Source: Methylorubrum thiocyanatum (GTDB taxonomy: Bacteria; Pseudomonadota; Alphaproteobacteria; Rhizobiales; Beijerinckiaceae). Taken from it: 64,000 bases of DNA. The notes beneath the pieces were generated by a model. That model was given only the letters and a program-made list of their open reading frames with translations, searched no databases and was not told where the DNA came from. The stretch covers positions 124,001 through 188,000 of the forward strand of contig JACJIB010000008.1 of assembly GCA_014138645.1 (NCBI GenBank), given 5' to 3'. Shown piece after piece: positions 7,664 through 16,575 of the stretch (position 1 is its first letter; every line of letters begins with the position of its first letter). A program made the translations under genes and the position numbers.

Positions 7664-8835
7664 CGGCGACGGCGGGCGGCACCCGCTTCACGCCGCTGGA
7701 GCTTCTGGAGCGGCTCGTCGCGTTCGACACCGAGAGTTCGAAGTCGAACCTCGCGCTGATCGACTTCGTCGCCGACTATCTCGACGGCTGGGGCGTCCCC
7801 CATATCCGCGTGCCGAATGCCGGCGGCGACAAGGCCGCGCTGTTCGCGACCCTCGGGCCGATGACGGATGGCGGCGTCGTGCTCTCGGGCCATACCGACG
7901 TGGTGCCGGTGACGGGTCAAGCCTGGACCAGTGACCCGTTCACCCTGCGCGTCGCGGACGGCCGCGCCTATGGCCGCGGCGCCGTGGACATGAAGGCGTT
8001 CGACGCGCTCGCCCTCGCCATGGTGCCCGACGCGCTGGCGGCCGGGCTGACGCGGCCGATCCACATCCTGCTCTCCTACGACGAGGAGACGACGTGCCTG
8101 GGCGTCGCCGACACCATTGCCCGCTTCGGCGCCGACCTTCCGCGGCCCGGCGCGGTGATCGTCGGCGAGCCGACCGGGATGCAGGTGGCGGACGCGCACA
8201 AGAGCGTCGTGACCTTCAACACCACCGTCCACGGCCATGCGGCGCATTCGGCCAAGCCGATGCTCGGCGCCAACGCGGTGATGGCAGCGGCCGACCTGAT
8301 CGCCGAGCTGAACCGCATCGCCGATGCCATGGTGATCCGCGGCGACGCCTCCGGGCGGTTCGATCCGCCGAACACCACGGTCCATGTCGGCGTGATCGAG
8401 GGCGGCACCGCCCGCAACATCCTGCCGAAGCTCTGCACCTTCCTCTGGGAATTCCGCGGCCTGCCAGACCTCGACATGGCCGAGATCCCGGCCCTGTTCG
8501 CGGCCGCCTGCGAGCGGGTCACGCGGGAACGTCTCAACCGCTACGGCGATTACGGGCGCATCGAGACGGTCGAGGAGGTGTCGGTGCCGGGGCTCGCGCC
8601 CGATCCGGGCTCGGAGGCGGAGCGGCTCGCCCTGCGGCTCGCCGGCCGGAACGCCACGATCACCGTGCCCTACGCCACCGAGGCCGGGCGCTTCCAGCGC
8701 GCCGGCATCCCGACCGTGGTGTGCGGACCCGGCTCGATCGATCAGGCGCATCAGCCCGACGAGTTCATCGCCCTCGACGAACTCGCCCGCGGCGAGGCCT
8801 TCATGCGCCGGCTGATCGAAGCCTGCACGCCCTGA
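7660..8835 (+). CDS. argE: Acetylornithine deacetylase, M20 metallopeptidase family
   Basis: 391 residues from a TTG at 7660 that overlaps the apaG stop (TTGA). The enzyme hydrolyses N-acetylornithine to ornithine in arginine synthesis, using two metal ions in the cytosol. Metal and catalytic motifs of M20 peptidases are in order: SGHTDVVPVTGQ, RGAVDMKAFDALAL, SYDEETTCLG with the Glu-Glu pair, IVGEPTGMQVADAHK, and the dimerisation-domain HGHAAHSAKP. The C-terminal histidine region includes IDQAHQPDEFIALDEL. The frame is open far upstream of 7660, but that part overlaps apaG and encodes no sensible protein. Succinyl-diaminopimelate desuccinylase is a possible alternative, but the motifs favour ArgE. 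Confidence 0.9.
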   Translation: MTATAGGTRFTPLELLERLVAFDTESSKSNLALIDFVADYLDGWGVPHIRVPNAGGDKAALFATLGPMTDGGVVLSGHTDVVPVTGQAWTSDPFTLRVADGRAYGRGAVDMKAFDALALAMVPDALAAGLTRPIHILLSYDEETTCLGVADTIARFGADLPRPGAVIVGEPTGMQVADAHKSVVTFNTTVHGHAAHSAKPMLGANAVMAAADLIAELNRIADAMVIRGDASGRFDPPNTTVHVGVIEGGTARNILPKLCTFLWEFRGLPDLDMAEIPALFAAACERVTRERLNRYGDYGRIETVEEVSVPGLAPDPGSEAERLALRLAGRNATITVPYATEAGRFQRAGIPTVVCGPGSIDQAHQPDEFIALDELARGEAFMRRLIEACTP

Positions 8836-8845
8836 CGCGTCCGCG

Positions 8846-9766
8846 ATGATCGTCCGTCCCCGCCCCGGCCTGCTGACGATCCTGTTCGCCATGCGCGGCT
8901 CGATCCTGCCGAAGGTCGCGCCCCAGGTGGTCGCGATCGCCGCGCTGTCCTGCCTCGTGGTGGCGATCGAGCAGCGGCACGCCGAGTGGTTTCCCGTCAC
9001 CGCCGGCATCGGACCATTCACCCTGGTCGGCCTCGCGCTGTCGATCTTCCTGAGCTTCCGCAACGGCGCCTGCTACGACCGCTGGTGGGAGGCGCGGCGC
9101 GCTTGGGGCAGCCTGATCGTCGAGATGCGCGGCCTCGCGCGCCTCCTTCCGGCTCTGCTGCCCGACCCCGAGCACGAGGCCCTGCGTCGCCGCTGCCTGC
9201 GGCGGGCGGCCGGCTTCGCCCACGCGCTCCATGCCCGCCTGCGCGGGCTCGACGAAGCGGAAGCCCTCGGCCCCTGGCTGCCGCCGGAGGAACGCGCGGC
9301 CCTGGCGCAGCGGCCGAGCGGCGCCGACGCGGCGCTGGCGGGGCTGACGCGGGATCTCGCCGCGGCGACGAAGGCCGGCGCGCTGAGCGACATCCTGTTC
9401 GCGAGCCTGGAGCACAAGATCGCCAGCCTCTCGGCGATCCAGGCGGTCTGCGAGCGCATTCACGGCACGCCGCTGCCCTTCGCCTACACGCTGCTGCTCT
9501 ACCGCACCGCGTGGCTCTACTGCCTGCTCCTGCCGTTCGGGCTCGCAGGATCGCTCGGCTGGTCCACGCCGATCATCGCCGCACTGGTGGCCTACGCCTT
9601 CTTCGGCCTCGACGCCCTCGGCGACGAGCTGGAGGAGCCATTCGGCACCGATGCCAACGACCTGCCCCTCGACACGCTGCTGCACACGGCCGACGCGGCG
9701 ATCCTCGATGCGCTGGGCGAGACCGGCCGCGCGCCGCCGAAGGCCGACCGGTTCATGCTGCGCTGA
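8846..9766 (+). CDS. Bestrophin-like (UPF0187, YneE-type) membrane channel
   Basis: 306 residues. The N-terminus ILPKVAPQVVAIAALSCLVV is the first membrane helix. SIFLSFRNGACYDRWWEARR is the signature of bacterial bestrophins (F-R-N-x-A-Y-x-R-W-W-E-A-R). Later blocks are SIQ-like LSAIQAVCERIHGTPLPFAY, further helices around YCLLLPFGLAGSLGWS and AALVAYAFFGLDALGDELEE, and PFGTDANDLPLD. Bacterial bestrophins are pentameric ion channels of the inner membrane; the ion passed by this one is unknown. It starts 10 bases after argE and is probably in the same operon. Confidence 0.9.
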   Translation: MIVRPRPGLLTILFAMRGSILPKVAPQVVAIAALSCLVVAIEQRHAEWFPVTAGIGPFTLVGLALSIFLSFRNGACYDRWWEARRAWGSLIVEMRGLARLLPALLPDPEHEALRRRCLRRAAGFAHALHARLRGLDEAEALGPWLPPEERAALAQRPSGADAALAGLTRDLAAATKAGALSDILFASLEHKIASLSAIQAVCERIHGTPLPFAYTLLLYRTAWLYCLLLPFGLAGSLGWSTPIIAALVAYAFFGLDALGDELEEPFGTDANDLPLDTLLHTADAAILDALGETGRAPPKADRFMLR

Positions 9767-9769
9767 GCC

Positions 9770-10639
9770 TCAGGCGTCGGCGCGGCCGCGCTCCTCCACA
9801 TCCGGCGCCACCTGCCCGAAATTCAGCACCGAGACCAGCGTCACGCCGCCGACCACGTTGCCGAGCAGCGTCGGCACGAAGAAGCCGGTGAGATACTTGG
9901 CAAAATCGATCTCGCCGGTGGCGACGAGGTAGTAGGCATCGACCGAACCGGCGACGATGTGGGCGAGCCCGCACATCGAGACGAGCCACGTCATCAGGAT
10001 GATGATGAAGGGCGCCGCCGATCCGGTGGCCGGCAGGATCCACACCATCAGCGCGATCAGCCAACCGGCGAACACCGCCTTGATCACCGTCGTCCAGAAC
10101 GGATCCTCGATGGTGTGGCGGCTGATCTCGGCAAACGCTTCCCGCACCTCCGGCTTGAACGCATCGGTATGGGCCAGGACCGAGGCGATGACGATGGTCG
10201 CCAGGATGTTGGCGACGAGCACGATGGTCCAGAGCCGCACCACGCGCATCAGGGCGCCGAAGGTTCGCTCGGTCAGGAGCGGCAGGATCGGGGTGACGGT
10301 GTTCTCGGTGAAGAGTTGCTGGCGCCCGAGCACGACGATGAGGAAGCCGATCGAGTAGCCCATGCTCAGGACGAGTTCGGCCCAGGGCTCGTGCGGAAGA
10401 TGTCCCTTCAGCACACCGGGCACGATCAGCGAGAAGCCCATGGTGAGCCCCGCCGAGAATGCCGAGAGCGCGAGCGCCAGCGTCGTGCGGCGCATCTCCT
10501 CCTCGCCCTCGCGCCGGATGATCTCATGCAGGATCATCGCATCCGGGCGGTGCGCCTTCTCGACCTGCGCGTCGTCCTTCTCACGGGTGTGGTCGCCGTG
10601 TGTTTTGGCTTCTCCGGGCGTGCGGAATGGCTGGGACAT
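9770..10639 (-). CDS. Formate/nitrite transporter (FNT) family protein, YfdC-like
   Basis: 289 residues. A hydrophilic N-terminal tail of about 60 residues precedes six hydrophobic segments typical of FNT pentameric channels, including LALALSAFSAGLTMGFSLIV, LVLSMGYSIGFLIVVLGRQQ and FTENTVTP. The last is a variant of the family's L-F-T-G/E-N motif. IILMTWLVSMCGLAHIVAGS and FFVPTLLGNVVGGV close the fold. FNT proteins pass formate, nitrite, hydrosulfide or acetate. In a window with formate dehydrogenase and ftfL a formate role is tempting, but YfdC-like members with a long N-tail have no settled substrate. ATG 10639 is preferred; an upstream TTG at 10672 is possible. Confidence 0.82.
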   Translation of the reverse strand: MSQPFRTPGEAKTHGDHTREKDDAQVEKAHRPDAMILHEIIRREGEEEMRRTTLALALSAFSAGLTMGFSLIVPGVLKGHLPHEPWAELVLSMGYSIGFLIVVLGRQQLFTENTVTPILPLLTERTFGALMRVVRLWTIVLVANILATIVIASVLAHTDAFKPEVREAFAEISRHTIEDPFWTTVIKAVFAGWLIALMVWILPATGSAAPFIIILMTWLVSMCGLAHIVAGSVDAYYLVATGEIDFAKYLTGFFVPTLLGNVVGGVTLVSVLNFGQVAPDVEERGRADA

Positions 10640-10738
10640 GCGGCCCTCGGCGGTCGTCTCGTCGCAGCCCAACGTACGGCAGCGCTTGCGTGCTCCCGAC
10701 AGCCAGAAATTTATTTCATGAGAGCGGAACGGGCCGGC

Positions 10739-11491
10739 TCACCCGCGCAAACCTGCCAGCAGGGCCTCCACGGCCGTTCGGGCCGCCGCCACGGCGTCCG
10801 CATCCCGCCCGCGCACGACGATGCGATTGCGAAACCCCTCCGGCGTCATCGACGGATAGGAGCCGATCGAGACGGTCGCATGGGCCGCGGCGATCTCGCC
10901 GAGCTCGCCGGCGAAATTGCCCTCGGGGATCGCGCCGGCTTCGATCGTCTCGGAGATGACGGGCGCGTTCGAAGTCAGCGTCGGGCGGATCTCGTCGAGC
11001 ATCGCCGCCATGATTTGGGGCACGCCGGCCATGACGTAGACGTTGCCGATGTGGAAGCCCGGCGCCTTGGAGACGGGGTTGGCGATCAGCTCGGCCCCGT
11101 CGGGGATGCGGGCCATGCGCAGGCGCGCCGCGTTCAAGTCCTCCGGGCGGTGCCGCTCCAGCAGCATGGCGCGGGCCCGCGGATCGACGTCGATGCCGAC
11201 GCCGAAGGCTTCCGCGACGCTGTCGGCGGTGATGTCGTCGTGGGTCGGGCCGATGCCGCCGGAGGTGAACAGATAGGTGTAGCGCGCCCGAAGCGCATTC
11301 ACCGCGGCGACGATCTCCGCCTTCACGTCCGGTACGATGCGCACCTCGCGCAGGTCCACGCCGATCTCGGTCAGCATGTCGGCGATGGTGCCGATGTTCT
11401 TATCCTTGGTGCGGCCCGAGAGGATCTCGTCGCCGATGACGAGGATGGCGGCGGTGACGTCGGCGCTCGGAGGGGTGGAACTGCTGGACAT
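10739..11491 (-). CDS. Molybdopterin-binding (MoaB/CinA N-terminal-type) protein
   Basis: 250 residues. The fold is the MoaB/MogA molybdopterin-binding domain of COG1058: AAILVIGDEILSGRTKDKN, then VRIVPDV and LFTSGGIGPTHDDITADSVA, the most diagnostic block. NPVSKAPGFHIGNVYVMAGV follows. The C-terminal nicotinamide-nucleotide amidase domain of full-length CinA is absent, as in the short alphaproteobacterial form. Such proteins are annotated as competence/damage-inducible or as ADP-ribose pyrophosphatase-like; the biochemical role here is not known. It reads in the same direction as the FNT gene, with a 99-base gap. Confidence 0.87.
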   Translation of the reverse strand: MSSSSTPPSADVTAAILVIGDEILSGRTKDKNIGTIADMLTEIGVDLREVRIVPDVKAEIVAAVNALRARYTYLFTSGGIGPTHDDITADSVAEAFGVGIDVDPRARAMLLERHRPEDLNAARLRMARIPDGAELIANPVSKAPGFHIGNVYVMAGVPQIMAAMLDEIRPTLTSNAPVISETIEAGAIPEGNFAGELGEIAAAHATVSIGSYPSMTPEGFRNRIVVRGRDADAVAAARTAVEALLAGLRG

Positions 11492-11579
11492 GGAGCCTCG
11501 GGGGCGATGATCGGGGTGGAAGCTAGGGCGCGGATGCGCGAAAGCGAAAGCCCCCTCGTCACGCCCCGGCCCGCCCGCG

Positions 11580-12326
11580 ATGCGCTTCCCCTCCCCCCTG
11601 ATCGACGGGCGCCTCGTGCGGCGCTACAAGCGCTTCCTCGCCGATGTGACGCTTGCCGACGGCACGCTGGTGACGGCGCATTGCGCCAACCCGGGCGCGA
11701 TGCTGGGCCTCAACGCGGAAGGGTTTCGCGTGCTGCTCTCGCCCTCGACCAACCCGGCACGAAAACTCGGGTTCTCGTGGGAATTGGTCGAGGCGGAGCT
11801 GCCCGGCGGGCCGCAATGGGTCGGCATCAACACGGCGCGGCCCAATGCGCTGGTCGCGGAGGCATTTCGAGAGGGAAAGCTTGCGCCACTCGCGGGCTAC
11901 GAGACGCTCCGGCCGGAGGTCGCCTACGGAAAGGCGAGCCGCGTCGATTTCCTGGCGAGCGGCGGCGGACTGCCGCCTTGCCACGTCGAGGTGAAGAACT
12001 GCCACCTGATGCGGCAGGCGGGGCTCGCGGAGTTTCCCGATTGCAAGGCCGCCCGCTCGGCCCGCCACATGGAGGAGCTGGCCGGCGTCGTCACGGCAGG
12101 CGGCCGGTCGATGCTGATCGTCGTGATCCAGATGCGGGCCGACGCCTTCGACGTCGCCCGCGACATCGACCCCGCCTTCGACCGGGCGCTGCGCGCGGCG
12201 CTGGCGGCCGGCGTCGAAGCTTATGCTTACACCTGCGCGGTCGGCCCCGAGGGCGTGGCGATCGATGCGCCCGTCCCGATTCTTACGCCGGGCGCGTCGG
12301 CTCCGCCCGCTCGAACATCAGGTTGA
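11580..12326 (+). CDS. sfsA: SfsA family DNA/RNA nuclease-like protein
   Basis: 248 residues, close to the 234 of E. coli SfsA. The N-terminal OB-like part is recognisable in RRYKRFLADVTLADGTLVTA followed by HCANPGAMLGL. The nuclease-like part has VDFLAS, CHVEVKNCHLM (the conserved E-V-K active-site strand) and FPDCKAARSARHMEEL. SfsA was first linked to sugar fermentation stimulation in E. coli; nuclease activity has been proposed from structure. The 3' end overlaps the opposing methyltransferase gene by 44 bases. Confidence 0.92.
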   Translation: MRFPSPLIDGRLVRRYKRFLADVTLADGTLVTAHCANPGAMLGLNAEGFRVLLSPSTNPARKLGFSWELVEAELPGGPQWVGINTARPNALVAEAFREGKLAPLAGYETLRPEVAYGKASRVDFLASGGGLPPCHVEVKNCHLMRQAGLAEFPDCKAARSARHMEELAGVVTAGGRSMLIVVIQMRADAFDVARDIDPAFDRALRAALAAGVEAYAYTCAVGPEGVAIDAPVPILTPGASAPPARTSG

Positions 12327-13128
12327 GCCGGGTGCGCGCGATCTGGCGATAGCCGTACTTGTTGAGCAGGCTCGGCAGGTCGATCTGCCACTGGTCGGCG
12401 CCGTTCTCGATGACGAGCAACGAGGGGAGCAGCGAGGCCGGCGCGTCGCGCAGGAAAGGCTCCAGGATCAGATCCTCGGCGCCCTCGACGTCGAGCTTGA
12501 TCGCATCGATCCGCTCGATCCTCTCCGAGCGGCACAGCTCCACCAGCGTCACCGCCGGAACGCGCAGAGTTGCGTTCTTGTGGGTGCCGACGATCTTCAC
12601 GCTCGATTCGCCGCGGTTGCGCGGGTCGATGAACAGGGTCAGCTCGCCCGACTTGTCGGCGACCGCGCAGGCGATGGCCTTGACCGTGCCGAACGGGTTC
12701 TGGCCGATGTTGAAGGTCAGCCGGTCGAACACGTCGGGTTGCGGTTCCACCGCGAGGATGCGGGCGCGCGGGCCGGTGAAAGCCGCCACGAACAGGGCGT
12801 AGGCGCCGATATTGGCGCCGATGTCGAGGAACACCGCGTCCTCGGGGAGGCGCTGCTTCAGCAGGGCCCGCTCCTGCGGGTCGAAGAACTGCGGGGTGAA
12901 GAGCACCTTCTTCTCGCAGTTGTTGTTGTAAGGGTGCAGCCGCATCCGCGCGCCGTAGCGCTCGACGTCGAGCGGGCGTCCGCGCAGCATGGAGATGGCG
13001 AGGCGGCGCAGGAACATCGCCATCCGCCGGGCGCGCCAGGACTGCTCGGGCAGCTTCTGCGTGCGCTCCGCGATCCGCGCGACGAGGCCGGTGGGAGCGT
13101 AGGTGCCGTAGGGCGAGGTGTCGGTCAT
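12283..13128 (-). CDS. FkbM family SAM-dependent methyltransferase
   Basis: 281 residues from the ATG at 13128. It has the Rossmann-type SAM site VFLDIGANIGAYALFVAAF, then ILAVEPQPDVFDRL, the FkbM signature acidic position. KLDVEGAEDLILEPFL and LLPSLLVIENGADQWQ complete the family pattern. FkbM enzymes O-methylate sugars or polyketides; the substrate here is unknown. Its last 44 bases overlap the 3' end of sfsA on the other strand, so the two transcripts converge. The open frame extends upstream to 13266, overlapping the leader of the divergent hydrolase, and I see no reason to include it. Confidence 0.88.
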   Translation of the reverse strand: MTDTSPYGTYAPTGLVARIAERTQKLPEQSWRARRMAMFLRRLAISMLRGRPLDVERYGARMRLHPYNNNCEKKVLFTPQFFDPQERALLKQRLPEDAVFLDIGANIGAYALFVAAFTGPRARILAVEPQPDVFDRLTFNIGQNPFGTVKAIACAVADKSGELTLFIDPRNRGESSVKIVGTHKNATLRVPAVTLVELCRSERIERIDAIKLDVEGAEDLILEPFLRDAPASLLPSLLVIENGADQWQIDLPSLLNKYGYRQIARTRLNLMFERAEPTRPA

Positions 13129-13271
13129 CGTGCCGGGGTGATGCCAGCCCGGCGGGGCGGCGGCAAGTCGGGGCCGATCCGCAGATGCCCGGCGCCAAAT
13201 TCCGGCGGATGTCGCGTGAAGCCTCGACGCGGCCTTTGACATCGGCGCCGCCGCACCCGAAGACACGAGCC

Positions 13272-14045
13272 ATGCAGAGCTTCGATTCCGACGGCGTGCA
13301 GATCGCCTATATCGACGTGCCGGCCAAGGAGGGCGCCGCCGGGGGCGGCGATCCCATCCTCCTGATCCATGGCTTCGCCTCGAACCACGCGGTGAACTGG
13401 GTCAATACGCTCTGGGTCCGGTATCTGACCGAGGCCGGCTACCGGACGATCGCCCTCGACAACCGCGGCCACGGGCAGAGCGAGAAGCTCTACGAGCCCA
13501 CCGCCTACACCTCCGACCGGATGGCCGGGGACGCCGTGCGGCTGCTGCAGCATCTCGGCATCGAGCGGGCCGACGTGATGGGCTATTCCATGGGCGCGCG
13601 CATCGCCGCGCATATGGCGCTCGATTATCCCAACGAAGTCCGCTCGCTGCTGCTCGGCGGCATGGGCTTCCACCTCGTGGATGGGCACGGCCTGCCCCAG
13701 GGCATCGCCGAGGCGCTGGAGGCGCCCCCCGGCACGCCGGCGCCGAACCCCACGGCCGCCACCTTCCGCATCTTTGCCGAGCAGACCAAGAGCGACCTGC
13801 GGGCGCTCGCCGCCTGCATCCGCTGCTCGCGCCAGACCCTTTCGCGGGCCGAACTTTCGGCCATCGATACCCCGACGCTGGTCACCGTCGGCAGCCTCGA
13901 CACGGTGGCGGGCTCGGGGCCTGAACTGGCCAAGCTGATGCCGAACGCCCGCGCCCTCGAACTGCCGAACCGCGACCACTCGACGGCGGTCGGCGACCGG
14001 CTCCACCGGCAGGGCGTGCTGGAGTTCCTGTCCCAGCGGCCGTAG
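13272..14045 (+). CDS. Alpha/beta hydrolase
   Basis: 257 residues. The fold is clear: oxyanion strand PILLIHGFASNHAVNW, then TIALDNRGHGQSEK, and the nucleophile elbow DVMGYSMGARIAAHMA with Ser106. The acid is probably in VTVGSLDTVAG. The catalytic histidine is in LPNRDHSTAVGD. The substrate cannot be told; similar proteins are annotated as esterases or 3-oxoadipate enol-lactonase-like hydrolases. It is divergent from the FkbM gene, with 143 bases between the starts. Confidence 0.9.
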   Translation: MQSFDSDGVQIAYIDVPAKEGAAGGGDPILLIHGFASNHAVNWVNTLWVRYLTEAGYRTIALDNRGHGQSEKLYEPTAYTSDRMAGDAVRLLQHLGIERADVMGYSMGARIAAHMALDYPNEVRSLLLGGMGFHLVDGHGLPQGIAEALEAPPGTPAPNPTAATFRIFAEQTKSDLRALAACIRCSRQTLSRAELSAIDTPTLVTVGSLDTVAGSGPELAKLMPNARALELPNRDHSTAVGDRLHRQGVLEFLSQRP

Positions 14046-14072
14046 CGGAGGGCGGCGCATCGGCGCTCCGTC

Positions 14073-14095
14073 CCGATAGTCTATCGGTGGTAGAC
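14073..14095. promoter_or_regulatory. Palindrome, possible operator
   Basis: CCGATAG-T-CTATCGG at 14073-14087 is a perfect 7-bp inverted repeat, and GTCTA (14079-14083) with TAGAC (14091-14095) forms a second, overlapping dyad. It lies 67-89 bases before the ATG at 14162 and after the hydrolase stop, a plausible place for a regulator to bind. The regulator is unknown. Confidence 0.3.
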
Positions 14096-14161
14096 CGTTT
14101 GACGGACTGCACCCGGAGCCCGGCCCGCCTCTAAGGTGCGGGCCTGCTGCGGGAACGGGCC

Positions 14162-14626
14162 ATGTCGAGCCACACGACACAGTCGACCGGGGACGGCGTC
14201 CTGCGCGCGGTCGTCGCGAACGCGCTCGCCAACGCCCTGATCGTCCTCGCGATCCTGCTTCTGGTGTTGGGCGGCGCGGCGCTCGCGCGGCCGAAGCTCA
14301 CCTATGCCGGGGGCAAGGTCGTCGGACTGATGAACCTCTCGACCGACGAAGGCTGCCTCCCGGCCAAGCTTACGGGCAAGGTCGTCAAGCGCGCCTTCGG
14401 CCGGGACGGCCTCTACCTCGAATCGGTCATCCTCGAAGAGAAGTCCGGACAGCGGACCTTCATCAACGTCGAGGACGGCTACCGCAACCTCGACGCCGCC
14501 ACCAACGGCGCCGTCAAGCAGTCGCTCGAAACGATCCTGGCCGTGGGCCGAGGCGTGTCACTGCGCGTGCTCGGATGCGGCGCGGCGGCACGCACCCTGA
14601 CACTCGACGCCGTGCGGCCGCTCTGA
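14162..14626 (+). CDS. Hypothetical membrane-anchored protein
   Basis: 154 residues. One N-terminal membrane helix (ALANALIVLAILLLVLGGAA, about residues 21-40) precedes an exported or soluble domain of about 110 residues with regular beta-type patterning (GKVVGLMNLSTDEGCLPAK, then DGLYLESVILEEKSGQRTF and NVEDGYRNLDAATNGAVK). Two cysteines (in DEGCLPA and VLGCGAA) could form a disulfide if the domain is periplasmic. I do not recognise the family. It converges with the ABC exporter permease gene 13 bases downstream. Confidence 0.6.
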   Translation: MSSHTTQSTGDGVLRAVVANALANALIVLAILLLVLGGAALARPKLTYAGGKVVGLMNLSTDEGCLPAKLTGKVVKRAFGRDGLYLESVILEEKSGQRTFINVEDGYRNLDAATNGAVKQSLETILAVGRGVSLRVLGCGAAARTLTLDAVRPL

Positions 14627-14639
14627 GCCCCCGTCGAAC

Positions 14640-15415
14640 TCAGCTCTTCAGCCGGTACCCCGTGCGGAAGATGTAGGTCACGAGCCCGAGGCACAGCGCC
14701 AGGAAGGCGAGCGTCGCGGCGATGCTGACGCCGACGGCCACGTCGCCCCGGCCGAAGAAGGCCCAGCGGAAGCCGCTGACGAGGTAGACGACCGGGTTGA
14801 ACAGGCTCACCGCCCGCCAGAACGGCGGCAGCATGTCGATGGAATAGAAGCTGCCGCCGAGAAACGTCAGCGGCGTGACGATGAGGAGCGGCACGAGCTG
14901 CAGCTTCTCGAACCCGTCCGCCCAGAGCCCGATGACGAAGCCGAACAGGCTGAAGGTGATCGCGGTCAGCAGCAGGAAGAACACCATCCAGAACGGATGC
15001 TCGACATGCAGCGGCACGAACAGGGAGGCGGTGGCAAGGATGATGAGGCCGATGACGATCGATTTCGTCGCCGCCGCGCCGACATAGCCGAGCACCACCT
15101 CGAAGGGGGAAATCGGCGCCGAGAGAAGCTCGTAGATCGTGCCGGCGAAGCGCGGGAAGTAGATACCGAAGGCGGCGTTCGAGACGCTCTGCGTCAGGAG
15201 CGAGAGCATCACCAACCCGGGCACGATGAAGGCGCCGTAGGGTATCCCGTCCACCGTCTGCATCCGCGCACCGATCGCGGCGCCGAAGACGACGAAATAG
15301 AGCGAGGTGGAGATCACCGGCGCGACGATGCTCTGCAGGGCCGTGCGCCAGAAGCGGGCCATCTCGAAGCGGTAGATGGCGAGGATCGCCGGGACGTTCA
15401 GCATGGACCCGCTCT

Positions 15416-15419
<4 letters not shown>
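14640..15419 (-). CDS. ABC-2 type exporter permease
   Basis: 259 residues with six hydrophobic segments, including VAPVISTSLYFVVFGAAIGA, YGAFIVPGLVMLSLLTQSVS, LIILATASLFVPLHV and FSLFGFVIGLWADGFEKL. LIVTPLTFLGGSFYSIDMLP followed by LFNPVVYLVSGFRW is the ABC-2 permease signature seen in YadH/NodJ-type exporters. The start overlaps the stop of the ATPase gene by four bases (ATGA), so the two form a translationally coupled exporter. The substrate is unknown; the closest described relative that comes to mind is the E. coli YadG-YadH pair. Confidence 0.9.
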
Positions 15420-16342
<923 letters not shown>

Positions 16343-16500
16343 CGGGGCTCAGGGCTGATGAATGGGGCGCGCCCTATAGCACGGCCGTTGAAGCGGTGAA
16401 CCCTGCGGGAGCCGGTTACATTCCGCGCCGATCTTCCCAGCCTCCCGGTGCGGAGCGCGGAACCGAGCCGCGCCCCCAGGGCTTGTCGGATTGTTCTCCT

Positions 16501-16560
16501 GCGACAAAAGACCCCTGACCCGACCTGCCCTCGACATGACGGCGGGTCGTTTTTTGTCGC
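16501..16560 (+). terminator. Rho-independent terminator on the plus strand with nested palindrome
   Basis: CGACCTGCC (16521-16529) pairs with GGCGGGTCG (16541-16549), nine pairs including one T-G, with an 11-base loop. TTTTTT follows at 16550-16555. An outer palindrome GCGACAAAA (16501-16509) / TTTTGTCGC (16552-16560) encloses it. On the plus strand it is a canonical intrinsic terminator, yet both flanking genes read on the minus strand. It may end an unannotated plus-strand RNA, or act as a structural element between the two minus-strand units. Confidence 0.6.
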
Positions 16561-16575
16561 CGGCCCTCTCGATCG

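Noticed and set aside
9770..10639. Calling the FNT protein a formate channel (FocA)
   Set aside because: The long hydrophilic N-tail and modified motif fit the YfdC subgroup, whose substrate is not established.
9959..12352. Long plus-strand frame across the FNT, CinA-like and sfsA genes
   Set aside because: It overlaps three recognised genes and has no domain of its own.
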